Shown here: positions 21,388 to 33,431 of the stretch, one piece after another
How positions within the stretch are numbered: the stretch's first letter is position 1
Layout of the letters: every line of letters begins with the position of its first letter
Assembly: GCF_016808335.1 (NCBI RefSeq)
Contig: NC_053149.1
Location: forward strand, 26,657,339-26,721,338
Direction of reading: 5' to 3'
Source of the DNA: Panicum virgatum
Taxonomy: Eukaryota; Streptophyta; Magnoliopsida; Poales; Poaceae
DNA: 64,000 bases
Program-made: the position numbers and the translations under genes
The notes under the pieces: model-generated
The model's input: only the letters and a program-made list of their open reading frames with translations
Databases searched by the model: none
What the model was told of the DNA's origin: nothing

Positions 21388-22738
21388 TCAAGTCTCCTTT
21401 GGAACCCACACCATTTGAGGCCCCTTCATATTGGTGATGACATCCTTGGGCACCCAAATGGAGTGATTCCAACTTCTTTCTTGCTTCCCAACCTTGTGAG
21501 CAACCACCTTTCCATTTGTCTTCTTTTTGATCACATAGGAGGTGCTATGGCTCTAGTTCCTCTGGTTGGGTTTGGTGTAGATGAGAGAATTCTTGATTGT
21601 AAGCTTCTTTTTGTTCTTCTCATCTAAAAGCTTCTTCTTTGGTTGAGAACACTTGTTGGACTTGTGACCTTTATTATGGCACTTTGAGCAAGTCACAATG
21701 GACCCCTTCTCAAGCTTCTTCACCATGTCTTCACGGTTATCTTGAGAAGGTTGGACATTGCTCTCTATGCTTTTGCCCTTTAATCTAGCCAAGTCCTTCA
21801 TGAGCCTTTCTACCTCTTGCTTGAGCTCATTATTTTTCTTGGCAATGAGGTCATTACATGATTCTACAAATGCATCCTCATGGCATTTCTTATTGCAAGA
21901 GTTAGAGGTTTCCAAAGAGTCATTAATTTTTGTAATGATCTCATTTTTTAATTTGAGCTCTTCATGCTCCTTACCAAGCAATTGAAAATTTTTGCAACAA
22001 ATCATCATAATTTGTGGCAAGGGTAGCATTAAGATCATTGAGTGCACTACATTTTTGAGATTGTTTTTTAATTACTCTTTGGTGCTCATGAACTAGGTCA
22101 AGAAGCTCATCATATGAAGGATCAGAGTCATCATCACTTACATCGCTTTCCATACCTTGGGCCATAAGGCAAGTGTTTGATGATGATCCCATGTTGGTGC
22201 GGGTGGTGAATTTCTTGTTTGATTCATCACTTGAGCTTGCGCTTGATTCCTCACCATCACTAACCCATTCACCAAAAATGGCAAATGATTCTTGTTTGGG
22301 CTTCTTCTCCTTCTTTTGTTGCTTCTTCTTGAACCTCTTCTCAACCTTCATGAGTTGATGGTGATGCCCATCCTTTAGGAAGACAATATACCCCATTGAG
22401 TTGATTTCCTTCGAGCATTTGTTCATCTTTTTGACTTGCTTGTAGAGGTTGGGGTTCATTGGCTCTTTTTCATCATTTGAGAAGCTTTGGCATGCCTCCT
22501 CTTCTTCCTCTTCACTTGAGCTACCTTTGATGGCCATCTTCTTTAACTTCTTGACTTGCTTGCATGCAAGTGCGCTATGTGTTGGTGAAGAAGGTGGCGC
22601 TTTTGGCTTGATGTCATGGCGTAACTCGTGGGCGATCACCTTATTGAGGACTTGATTTGGTGTCAATGTGTTGATTTTCTTCTCATAAAGAATTGTGATC
22701 ACCAAATCGTAGTCCGGCCTTCGTAGAGAGTGAAGGAT
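21388..22738 (-). pseudogene. Copia-1 gag, middle and C-terminal part
   Basis: The frame enters at 22738 in the middle of Gag (a LHSLRRPDYDLVITILYEK core), where Gypsy-B cut it. It goes through a charged Lys/Ser/Glu region with the CLMAQG motif (near 22165), then a coiled coil, then a CSKCHNKGHKSNKC zinc knuckle (about 21650-21690), and ends in a VWVPKET stop at 21388. A frameshift near 22000 and a stop at about 21553 break it. This is the Gag order of SIRE/Maximus-like elements, and the same order is seen in Copia-2. Confidence 0.8.
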
Positions 22739-23251
22739 TGTTGGTATTTCTTAACTCTTACAGAGAAGTCCGCAAGCGCACGGAAATACCGTTGTAGCAC
22801 TTCACCCGGGAGTATTCAGGGTATCGTATTTTCCACGAGGAACGGTGTGGAACTATCTTCTATCTAGATTACCCCGAAGAAGATAAGAGATAAAGAGACC
22901 TTTGGGTAGTGTGATTCTGATCTATGGATAGGTTCAAGCGAAGATACACTAATGTTTCCACTTGCTCACTTCAGGCAACGGTTTGACCCTGGTCTGCTAA
23001 GGAATATCCGGTATCGCTCTATGTCGTACCCAGGCGGGGGGGGGGGGGGGGAGTGCACTAACCAAGCAGACTGTCTCCGTAGCGGACAGACAGGACTATC
23101 ACCACCTGCCATCTACCCCACAATACCAGCTGAGCACGAGACAAACAAAGGTAATCTAAGGCCCAGACACCACGCCTATGCCTTCGACTACTACTCTAAA
23201 GTTGCGTAGGGTTATCCCGTCTTTATCAGGGGCCCTCTTCTAGAGTATCCA

Positions 23252-26200
23252 TGTAACACCCTAATTTAAATTTCAGTATTTAATAATAAATTTAATTTTC
23301 TAAGGATTATTATGATTAGTCTTGCATTTAATCTAATTTTGTTTCACAAGTAAATAAATTTTTTTAGGTCAACATGTTGTGCATTCATGCTAGTGCATAA
23401 TTTTATTTGATTGAGTGTGGTTTGAATTCAAATTCAAATAGGTTTAGTTTGGTTTGAAATAGGAAATAGAAAAGGAAAGGAGAAAGAAGAAACCCAGCCA
23501 ACCTAAAACCCCAGCAAGTCCCAGCCCAAACTGCTCTGGAAATCCAACCCAGCAGCCCACCTTCTCCTCCTTACCAGCCCAGCCCGTTCTGGTCCCACGG
23601 CCCGTTTCCCCGTGCTCAGCCCAGTTCACCTCGCCTCAGCCGCACGCGCACTCTCTCGGACTGACACATGGGCCCCACCTATCAGCCAGCCCAGCGTCCC
23701 GCTCGGTGCCTGTCACAACGGCCCCGCATGTCAGCGCACCCGACCACCACCCTGCGCGCGTCACCCCCTTCCTCTCTCTGACCGAGCAGCCCCGCATGTC
23801 AGCTTCTCCTACCCTTTTCGTCCCCGTCGCACAAACGGCTGCCATGATCCTCGCCGAGGATTCCGCCGCAACTTTCCCAAGCCCGCACGCCGAGATCCCC
23901 GGACCCCCTAGTTAAGTGGCCGTGACCCTCTGCGCCGTCCTCCCATCCCGCAGACGCTGCACCAAACCCTAGCCACCCCGCTGCCTTGCCCCGCCACGCA
24001 GCACCCTCTGCTCTGCCGTGATCTCACCACCCACAGCACCCCAGTCTCCAAGAGCCACTGCAGAAGCTCCGCTCGAGCACCAGGAGCGACCCTGCGGCCA
24101 CAATCCTCGACCACATCACCTGCAGTGGCCGGAATTGTGCTGCACGCCGCCGCAGGTAAGTCGGCCCGCCGCCCCGATTTCCTCACCACCGGTAACCCTT
24201 ACCTCGTCCTGACCCCTGGTACACCTTCGCAGCACGTCGCCGCACCTGCCCGTGTAGATCCAGGCGCCCGGAGGACCACTGCAGCACCCCGTCCGTGAGC
24301 TCTGCCTCCGCTCCGCCGCCGGTCAACGTCGCCATCGACCCTGCCCGGCCGTCCAGCCCGCTCTGCACCTCGGTGAGCATCAGCGTCCCCTCCTGACCCT
24401 TTTGCACACTCAACCCAGCTCTGGAATGGCCTGCACGCCGCACGCCGGCGAGCACCGCCGCGCAGACCCGCCACTGCCACCGCGCACCCCGCCCGAGCCC
24501 GGAAACCCCTTCCTCAGAGCTCAGGTGGATTACGCATGCCACGTAGTCCATCCCAGACCCAAGCCCGGGTCGATTTGACCCCTGGAGCGCCGGATTTGGT
24601 GAACTCTGGCGAGCCCGAGCCGCGCGCTGCCGCGGAGTTTGGTCTCCGGCGACTTCCGCCATCGCGGCCACGCGCCCCGCTCGCTGAGCCACTAGATCAG
24701 GAGTGAACGACGAAGATCTGATCGGGCCGAAGTCAAAGGAACCAAGTAACGGTCAGCGGTGGCAGTTTTTCAAGAGACCTTGCCTTTTCCCACAATCAAC
24801 CTGCGGTCCACGTTAGTTCAAAAGTATTTCTAAATAGGTCCTGTTTTTAATGCTTAGGCCTCTGAGCTTTCCCAAAATGGAACCCGCAGTCCAGCCCCTG
24901 CAGTTTTGCATGCCGACCCCCAAATCTTTTTAGTTTTTATGTATAGGTCCCTAGTTTTTGTGCAGAAACCCCTGGAAACTCTGTTTTTCTTGCAGATTAG
25001 CCCCTAGATCTTGTTTTAAGCCTAGTTTTCACGTTCTAGCTTCGTTTTAGGTGTTCTTTATATCCACGCGATCGTTGTAACGCGTAGAATAGTTCTAGAC
25101 TAGTTTTGTTTGCTGTTTTTATGTAATGTTGTACTGTTTCTTAGTGTTTGCCTTTGTTTGCATGTATGTGTATGTGCTGGATTTGTTTTGGCATTACGAT
25201 CGTGAGTAGACGTTGATCCATCTGAGGAGTACCAGGAGCCATCTTCAGAGCAGTTTGAGCAGCAGGAGAACTTTGAGGAAGGCAAGTATAACATGAACAC
25301 CACCTATCACTTTTAAATACATTTTCATACTGCATTTTAATACTGTATACCCATAAGGATTTTCCTAGCCACTTCATATCCTTTATATATCCCTTGGGTT
25401 GCATTTTGGTTAGTTGTGCTAGGTGCCGCGCTATAACACACTTGGTCCTTTTTAATTAATTTGATTAATGGTATATGCAACTTAATTCTGGGAGTGGCCC
25501 TTTGTGATCTGTGCTTGAGTGGCTCACGTCTCGTTAAAAATTGGTTTTTCTAGAAACATGGTTTAGGGGGCCAGCACGGTGCTTAGTGCTTGGTTGGCCA
25601 CTCTCCCTAAGGACCGGTTCATAGAGCGACAACCTGGGACAACAGCGCTACCACAAGACTGGAATGGGACAGTCTTGGCTTACTAATTAGGTCTTTTTGG
25701 TTTGGAGTAACTTACCTGCGGGACAAGGGTGGTAAGCTTCAATGGTCCCTGCTCCTCCGGCTTGGTCTGTGCTACGTGTCTTGTACCCCCATGAGGTGGG
25801 CCCCATCGTCGCTGATCCAACTCTTCGCGGTTACGCCTTACCAATGAGATTCTTTGTAACGGCCTCGTAGTGAGTTTGCTAGTCATCTCACCTAAGGAAG
25901 TGTGATGAACAACTAGTGTAACTCACGACTTGTGGGTAAAGATGTGCAACCTCTGCAGAGTGTAAAACTAGTATACTAGCCGTGCTCACGGTTATGAGCA
26001 GCCCAGATCCTCCTTTTGATTAGTGGGGTTATCTTCCTTTGATTAGGGGGGTTCCCCGGGTGGTTTGGTTTGGTTTGGTTCTCAGTAGTATCATAATTTA
26101 ATTTTGATTAATTACTATGTAACTGGGTTATGGTAATTTCATCAACTTATAGTAATTAATTCTAATAAAATTTTGCCAAGATTAAAAGCTAATGTAGTTG

Positions 26201-26629
26201 AGTCAGCCAACCTTAGAGCCTCATAGTTTGTGTTATACTTGTTGAGTACAAGTTGTGTACTCACTCTTGCCTACTCTACTCTTTTCCTCTTGTTCTCTTT
26301 GGGGACACCCTACTGCTGCTCAGTTCCCGGCGACGCGGAGGAGTTCACTCAGAGCTACCAGGAGTACGAGGACTTCTAGGCGGTCGTCTCCCAGTCGACG
26401 TCCCTGTGGCGCCCAGCTTCCGAGTTTCGTACTTGTTTTACGCTTCCGCATACTCTGTACCAGACATTTTGTCATTATTGTAATATATAGCATTCGTACT
26501 CACTTTATTATATCTTTTTACGTGATATGTGCTGTGATATACTGTTCATTCTATTGTATATACGTGTGACTTGATCTTGGCACGTATATGATTGCTCGGT
26601 TTATGTCCTTTTGTAAACCGGGTGTTACA
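23252..26629 (+). mobile_element. Solo LTR of the Gypsy-A family (3378 bp)
   Basis: It starts TGTAACACCCTAATTT, ends AAACCGGGTGTTACA and lies inside the left LTR of Gypsy-B. The flanks are ATCCA (23247-23251) and ATCCG (26630-26634). The other Gypsy-B LTR has an uninterrupted GTATCCGCTACG at this place, so the target duplication was ATCCG, with one later G to A change at a CpG. No internal region remains, the usual product of LTR-LTR recombination. It contains an intact copy of the split reading frame described at 25210-26379. Confidence 0.92.
25210..26379 (+). CDS. Predicted split reading frame within the Gypsy-A-family LTR
   Basis: Exon 25210-25281 follows an acceptor-like GTGAGTAG and codes for an acidic peptide (DPSEEYQEPSSEQFEQQENF). 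It ends at a GC-type donor, AAG/GCAAGT. Exon 26324-26379 follows CTGCTGCTCAG and continues in the same frame (PGDAEEFTQSYQEYEDF, stop at 26377). The preceding exon may end at the consensus donor CGCAG/GTAAGT at 24153. The same two pieces are seen in both Gypsy-A LTRs (37998-39215 and about 56697-57874). There the first piece has stops, while the last piece stays open in all three. This is a prediction: the N-terminus and start codon are not identified and the peptide family is unknown. Confidence 0.35.
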
Positions 26630-27371
26630 ATCCGCTACGAGAACGGACGATGAACCCGCGAACGAATGAGAACAGAAGAATAACTTTACTAGAACTCACC
26701 GAATAGAAGAACCCGGATATGTACTCCAAATGTACCGTATCCGTAGAGGTACAAAGTCGAAGAGACGACGACAAGTCTGGATCTTCTCCGAACTCCTTCC
26801 TCACACACTTCCTAGGCTAATGATACAAAGAGATGGAGCCTCTCTACTCTTCTCCTTCACATATGAAAATGGTGTGTGTTGTGAGAGGTGGAGGGAGCCC
26901 CCTTTTATATTCTTCAGGGTCGGTTCCCGCCAAAAGCATATATGGAAGGTGATCAGGAGGAGTAGGGGGCACGCCACGTCGAAGTGCACCTGGACGGGAG
27001 GCCGGCCAGGTTCGGCCGACCCAGGGGGTCGGCCGGCCCCACCTGGTCGCCTCTCGTCCTTATCTTCCTCGGGGAATCTAATCTGTGGGCCCATGTCAAG
27101 ATCCCGTGGTGCATTTGCCTTGGTTCCCCTGTTTGCTCTGACATGTGGACCCTCCTTGTAAGTGACACGTTTTAGTGTGGATCTTTTGTACATTTTTCCT
27201 CGTGTTCACTTGTGTTTTCCCTCTTTGACAGATGTGGGTGCCTGCATATGACAATTCACCAAAACTCGCAGAAATGGTTTGTTGTAAGCCCTATATCTAC
27301 GTTTGGTGATTAGTTTTGGTGAAAAGCTGCAAGAGTTGACAGTCGAAAACGACACTTAAGGACCGTCAACA

Positions 27372-28926
27372 ACACCCCCACACATAGTCCTTTGCTCGTC
27401 CTCGAGTAAAGTTTGAAGGACCATGGTGGATGCTACTCCTTGAATTCAACCTGCATACAAGTTATTCCAAGCTTCTTCTCATCCTTGTGAATTTTTGTCT
27501 GGCTACCATGCAGTCTTGTGTAATTGAGCAATGAAACGACTCAGAATTCAGGCTCTTAGCTCTTCCTGCTTAGCACTTGGAGATTTTTATTTTGAAAACA
27601 GAAAGATAGCCTTGCTCCTCAAATTACTCTCTGAATCACTCTTTTTGTTTTATATCCTCACCAAGGCAAAGATGCTGCCGTCCTTCTCCTACCATCTACT
27701 CAGGCTTATGTGGGGCTCAGGGTAGGAGTGGAGAGGCATGTTTGCCTTGCTTGTATTGCTGAGTCAAAAACAAGATCTGAGCAGAAATGAGTCATACAAC
27801 CTGATCAAGATGTGCAAGTGTGTGGACTATTTTTGGTGATTCAAGGATGAACTCCTTTTGCCTGACTCTTTCTCCCTTTGTTATTTTCAACCATGAGCTA
27901 TCAACATTTTTTTTGACATGCCTTTGCAAGCATGTGGTATACCTTCTTTGGGTATGCATCTTTTCTCTTTTCTCTTTCTCTTTTTTTTGACATACTCCAT
28001 GAGCATGTGGTCTACCTTCTTTGGGTAGACATCTTTTATTTTTGTTTTTTGCATAGCCCATGTTGCTTTGGAGAGCAGGGTCATAGAGTTCTTATTTTTG
28101 TGGAGTGATGGATGTGGCGACTATCTCCCAGTGGGGAAGTATAGCATGTGTACGTGATCTTGATCAAGAGAGCATGACAAATCTCTAACAGGGGTCGAAG
28201 AATTTGACAAAGCTCAAAGCAAAGGTAAACATCATTTGAATGTTGAGCATGAAAACTTGTCTTTGGCTTTGGTAGGAATTCATGATAATTTGAGGAGTCA
28301 AGCTATATTTACTTTAACTTTTGAAAAAGAAAACAAGTGCTTTTGCAAGGAAGAGCATGATGCCATCAAACCAAGTCATATCTCATTGATCAATTACTTA
28401 GAAAGCATGGGGTCCCTATAGGAGTTTATTCACAAGGTTAAAAAGAAAGCTAAGAATAAAATGCATGCAAGGTTTTATTTTTTTGAAAGCATAAGGAGTT
28501 TGTGATTTTTTCTGTGAAGAAATCCATTGAATTTAAACGAATGCAGGGAGGTTTAAGGATTTGGAGACGCAAACCAACGATCTGGAGCTGGGTGGAGTCG
28601 AGTGGGCTTCACCAGGGGCCAGCCGACCCATGGGTTCGGCCGCCCCTGAGGTGGGCCCTCTCGCCCTCCTCTTTTGCGTGCTGGTCTTGTCAGTTTTGTG
28701 TCGCATTTTTGCGAGGTGCATCCCCCCACACTTGTTTCTATTCCTGTACAAAATCTCAAGACAAAATATGGCACAAATGAAATGGGAACTCTGCCGGATT
28801 GGAATCCGGGGAGCTCAAACTTTATTATATTGAAATGAAAAGGGCTCTTATTACATGATGCAAACGTAAACTCAAGAACTAAACATGAAAAGTAAATGCG
28901 CCCTGTCGCTTGGTGGAGGCGTACAC
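27372..28926 (-). other. Gypsy-B 3' non-coding region
   Basis: Between the accessory ORF and the 3' LTR. It has the polypurine tract next to the LTR (minus strand ATGTGTGGGGGTGT, 27372-27386) and an imperfect two-copy repeat of about 65 bp at 27905-28035 ('gcatgtggt..accttctttgggta..catctttt'). A GGCCGACCC-type palindromic block lies at about 28615-28650. Short frames here are not credible genes. Confidence 0.6.
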
Positions 28927-29805
28927 CTAAGCGATGTCCTTACCCTTCTCTAGGCGTGAGATCCTGGAGCTGAGGCCATGGCGGAGGGTATCGAGGTCGT
29001 CTTTGACCGATTTCAGTTCTAAGGACAACTCCGCCAGTTGGTCGCCCTGCTTCTGATTCTCCTTCTTTGACGCAACTATAGTCCTCAGAAGCTGGACGAC
29101 CTTGGGCCCCTTTAGGACCTTCTCGTCCTCACTCTCATACTGCCCCCCAGGACGTGTGATGGGAGGAGGAGTTAGGTGCCTGTTCACCTTTTTAGGGGTG
29201 GACACAACGGATTCGGCCTCTCCCTTCTCCTTGGGGGAGAGCACGGGAAAGAGGCCCTTACCGTGCCCCACTCCGGGAGTCCGGACTCCTGCGACCCTAA
29301 AATGCTTTGGAGAATTATCGCTAACGGGGGTGAGAGAGGTGGTGTAATGGTGGCTAACTACGTCGCCGCTTTTGTTCCTCACGGTGTAAGCATACTGTAT
29401 TCCCTCTTCCATGGGCATCCGAGGCATCGGGTCGGCGAAGAGGCGAACGGCGACATCCTTTGGGCGAAGTTCACCCATCGTTGGCCTCGGCGTAGTCCCT
29501 GGGCGCCTTCCCCTGCCCCTCTGGGTAGTAGCCCTCTTGACGATGCGCTGTGCCAAAGGGGAGGCCGAGGGGCCTCATCCCTGGTTCGGCCGAACCAGGG
29601 GGGTCGGCCACCCCCTCCTCGGCGCCCCTCGGTGTTATCTTCCTCCCAGATGCTGGCATGATCGCCAGTAGTGTCGTGGCAATGTGCATTGCCTTTTCTT
29701 CCACTGCAAGGCTCGCTAAAGCTTGGTTGGCGGGAGATGGCTCGCCGTTGAGTCCGTACGTGGACTCGGACCCAACGAACGGGATGATCGACTTTTCGGC
29801 CATGG
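28927..29805 (-). pseudogene. Gypsy-B accessory ORF (frameshifted)
   Basis: Downstream of integrase, a frame opens at ATG 29803 (MAEKSIIPFVGS) and after about 80 codons gives way by a frameshift near 29556 to a 209-codon frame (MAQRIVKRATTQRGRGRRPG) that ends at 28927. The second part has a basic, Arg/Pro-rich start, a middle rich in Pro and Ser, and a C-terminal heptad-like region (about residues 160-205, starting LLRTIVASKK) that looks like a coiled coil. No signal peptide or membrane segment is seen, so it is not an obvious envelope-like protein although it sits where Athila elements carry one. Function unknown. Confidence 0.5.
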
Positions 29806-30005
29806 TAATGGTGCTTTGCAGGTGAGAAGAGGCTGAGGAAGAGTGGAGTGCTTGGACTTTGGATGAATGAGAAGAAGGAGAGGAGAGGTGAGGAGATGAA
29901 TTTAAAGGGAAGAGAGGATCAAAATGGTGCCAAACCTTCCGAAGTTCAATGTCTCCACACAAGGAAACATGAAAAGGGACGTTGGAGGGTTTAAATTTCA
30001 AAGAT

Positions 30006-33000
30006 TCAGAGCCAACGGCCACAAGGTGGGGCCGGCCGACCCCTAGGTTCTTTGTGTGGGCTTCTAAGGTCGTGGGCTAGGTGATCAGGTAGTGCATGGG
30101 CTTCATTTCTATGGAGAAGATGTGTAGAATCAAAATCTACTAACTTAATTTCATCGAAAATTTCACCGGGTCGGAAAGGTTCATGAAAAAGTTTAAGCTG
30201 ATGGCCATTTACCTTGAAATACTCACCGTCACCATCCTGGAGTGTGATTGCCCCGTGAGAAGATGTATTGACGATGGTGTACGGGCCCTTCCATTTGCTG
30301 CGAAGTTTTCCTTCTCCGAAGAGTTTTACCCTGGAATTGAACATTAATACCTTGTCACCTAGCTTGAACTCCTTGGGCTTGATCCTCTTGTCGTGCCATC
30401 TTTTGGTACGATCCTTGTATATCTTGGCACTATGGTATGCCTTTTCTCTCCATTCCTCTAACTCTGCCAGCTGCATTTGTCTATTCCTCCCAGCGAGCTT
30501 GTAGTCCATGTTCCATTTCTTAATGGCCCAGTGGGCCCTGTGCTCAGGCTCAACTGGTAGATGACACGTCTTCCTGTAGACCAGTTGATATGGTGACATG
30601 CCGATGGGGGTCTTATATGTTGTTCTGTATGCCCAAAGTGCATCAGGTAGCATATTCTTCCATCTTTTACCCATTTTGTTCACCGTTTTCTGTAGAATAC
30701 TCTTGATTTGCTTGTTAGAAGTTTCTGCTTGTCCACTGGTCTGAGGGTGGTAGGGTGTAGCAATGTTGTGTCTTGCGCCAAGTTCTTTTAGGAAGCGACG
30801 GAAGGTCTTGTCGATGAAATGGGACCCCTGTCACTTATAACCATCCTTCATGTTCCGAAATGAGGGAAGATGATTTCATGAAACATCTTCCTCGCATGCT
30901 TGGCGTCTGTAGCTCGGCAGGGTAACGCTTCTACCCATTTGGAGACGTAGTCCATAGCAACCAGGATGTACTCACAATCATGGGACTTTAGGAATGGTCC
31001 CATGAAGTCAATACCCCAGACATCGAATAGTTTAACTTGGAGATTGTATGTGAGGGGCATTGCATTGCGAGCAGTGATGCCTCCCTGCAGCTGGCATCTT
31101 CGGCACCTTCGAATAAATTCTCTGGTGTCTTCCTACATTGTGGGCCAGAAGAAAACACTTTGCCAGATTTTTGATTGTGTTCTGAAAGCTCCAAAGTGGC
31201 CTCCATATGCTGTAGTATGGCACTTTTCTATAATCTGTACCCCTTTTGCTGTAGGGACACATCTCCTTAATAATCCATCCATACACACCCTGTACAGGTA
31301 CGGTGGATCCCAAAGGTGACGTCTGCTCTCGAAGATCAGCTTTTTCTTGTTTTCCCCAGGTGGTACATAACCTACAACCATGAAATTCACAATGTTTGCG
31401 TACCATGGGTTGGAGTCCGTCACCTTGAGCAGCATGTCGTCGCGTAGGAAGTCATTGATTGGTGGTTCCTGCAGGTTAGTAACTTGCATACGCGACAAAT
31501 GATCGGCTATAGTATTCTCTACTCCCTTTTTATCTTTTATTTCAAGGTCAAATTCTTGGAGTAAGAGAATCCACCAAATCAAACGGGGTTTAGCATCTTT
31601 CTTGGTGAGCAAATATTTCAAAGCTGCATGGTCAATATAAACAATAACCTTTGTTCCAACGAAGCAAGATCTAAACTTATCAATAGCAAAAACAACTGCA
31701 AGGAGCTCTTTTTTAGTAGTGGCATAATTTAATTGTGCTCCTGTCAGAGTTTTGCTAGCATAGGCAATTGAATGATTCTTCTTATCTTTGGTTTGGACTA
31801 GGACCGCACCAACGGCATAGTCACTAGCATCACACATTATTTCAAACGGGAGGCTCCAATCTGGGGGTTGAATGATTGGAGCCGAGATGAGTGCCTTTTT
31901 TAGGATTTCAAAGGTGCGAAGGCACTCATCCGTGAATTCGAAGGGCGCATCCTTAGCTAAAAGGTTTGTAAGGGGTCTAGCGATCTGATAGAAATCTTTA
32001 ATGAAACGGCGATAGAACCCCTCATGACCCAAGAAGCTACAGATCCCCTTGACGTTAACTGTAGGTAGGAGACGTTCTATAACATCAATTTTTGCTTTGT
32101 CCACCTCAATCCCCCTCTCGGACACAAGGTGTCCAAGGACGATGCCTTCGCAGACCATGAAATGACATTTTTCCCAATTTAGCACCAGGTCCTTTTCTTG
32201 GCATCGCTGCAAGACCTTGTCTAAATTTTCGAGACAATGATCAAAAGTTTTTCCATAGAAGGAGAAATCGTTCATGAAAACTTCCATGATTTCCTCGATC
32301 ATGTCTGAAAAGATAGACATCATGCACCGCTGAAACAATGCGGGAGCGCTACAAAGCCCGAGAGACATCCTCCGATAAGCATAGGTTCCGTAAGGGCATG
32401 TAGACGTGGTCTTGCTTTGATCATCAGGGTGGATGGGAATTTGGTGATAACTGGAATACCCATCAAGGAAACAGAAGAAAGAATGCTTGGCCAACCGCTC
32501 TAACATTCCGTCAATGAAGGGCAGTGGAAAGTGGTCTATCTTTGTGTCCAAGTTAAGTTTCCGATAGTCTATGCACATCCTCCACCCCGTGACAGGTCTT
32601 TGAGGTATGAGTTCATTCTTACTGTTCTGAATGATCATGATACCTCCCTTCTTTGGTACAACTTGTACCGGGCTTACCCACTCGCTATGTGGCACGGGAT
32701 AAATGATCCCGGCATGCAAGAGTTTAAGGACCTCTTTCTTAACGACATCTCTCATCGTGTTGTTTAGCCTACGCTGAGGCTCCCTAGAAGGTGTGCAGGT
32801 AGAGTCGATAGGGATATGATGAGTGCGGAGGGTAGGACTGATCCCTTTTAGGTCCTCGAGTGAATAGCCAAAGATGGATCTATGCTTTTCTAATACGGCT
32901 AAGAGTTTAGCCGTCTTCTCGTCGGAAAGGTGACTACTAATGATGACGGGAGTTTGTGTGTCACCATTGAGGAAAGCATAGCGAAGACCATCGGGAAGGA

Positions 33001-33145
33001 CTTTTAGTTCTATTGGAGGTTGTGTCGGCTGCTCGTGAATGGGCAGTTCGAGTTTTTCCTCTAATTCGTCCTCTTCTTGGATGAAGAGTTCAACATCTTT
33101 TTCTAAAGAGGGTTTAGAGTCATCGTCTGGCATGACAGCCAACAC
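30006..33145 (-). pseudogene. Gypsy-B pol: reverse transcriptase, RNase H, integrase
   Basis: The 33145-31133 frame (670 codons) holds RT with the [19 protein letters not shown] and [13 protein letters not shown] blocks, then RNase H ([13 protein letters not shown] and [11 protein letters not shown]), then the start of integrase with an H-rich zinc region. At the RT catalytic site the usual FMDD reads FMND (codon at 32270-32272), so one catalytic Asp is lost. After a stop at about 31133 the same frame resumes with the integrase core (GIDFMGPF, then MDYVSKWVEA) to 30848. A frameshift then leads into 30683-30006 ([10 protein letters not shown] and the C-terminal domain). The sequence is Athila-like. 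With these breaks it is inactive. Confidence 0.88.
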
Positions 33146-33148
33146 CTC

Positions 33149-33431
33149 TGTAACGACCCGGCCCGGGAGAATGGCTAAGATCTACTCTACACATTGAGTA
33201 GACAACACCTGCTAATTAATCCTCTTGCGCTTTCGTCCTCGCTTCACGCAAAAAGGATCGATCCGAAATTAACTAGCTTCCCAGGGCTCGGTATTTAAAT
33301 TGGTCTGGGTTTCCTTCTCTTCTCAATATGGGACTAAACCTCTGACGTTACAGTATTTTCGTGAAGCTACAGTAGCCCTGCTACAGTAACTCGGAATTTG
33401 GCCCAGCCCAACTGGCCCACGGGCTGTCACA
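33149..33431 (-). mobile_element. Mini LTR (TRIM-like solo LTR, 283 bp) inside Gypsy-B
   Basis: It starts TGTAACGACCCGG, ends GGGCTGTCACA and is flanked by ACCTC on both sides (33144-33148 and 33432-33436), a clean 5-bp target duplication. It has no coding capacity and no internal region, so it is a solo LTR or a whole minimal element. Orientation is inferred from its similarity to 17647-17859. It separates the protease part from the RT part of Gypsy-B. Element plus duplication add 288 bases, a multiple of three. Confidence 0.8.

Larger units (their letters stand above)
22739..27371 (-). repeat. 3' LTR of Gypsy-B (interrupted by a solo LTR)
   Basis: Two pieces, 22739-23251 and 26635-27371, together about 1.25 kb. 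They start TGTTGGTATTTC and end GGACCGTCAACA. On the minus strand the TATA box ATATAAAAGG is at 26901-26910, with a palindromic GGCCGACC / GGTCGGCC block just upstream (27002-27045). A run of 15 or more G at about 23036 is shared with the other LTR but differs in length. Confidence 0.85.

Noticed and set aside
23036..23052. Poly-G run as a functional G-quadruplex
   Set aside because: The run differs in length in the other LTR (about 35197-35209) and has no companion G-tracts; slippage or a sequencing artefact is likelier.
23612..24692. GC-rich frames inside the solo LTR and the equivalent parts of the Gypsy-A LTRs as genes
   Set aside because: The frames differ between LTR copies, are open on both strands and contain no domain. 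Composition explains them.
26801..27193. Frames over the Gypsy-B LTR (also 35502-35965) as genes
   Set aside because: They span the TATA box and leader of the LTR, are open on both strands and have no domain.
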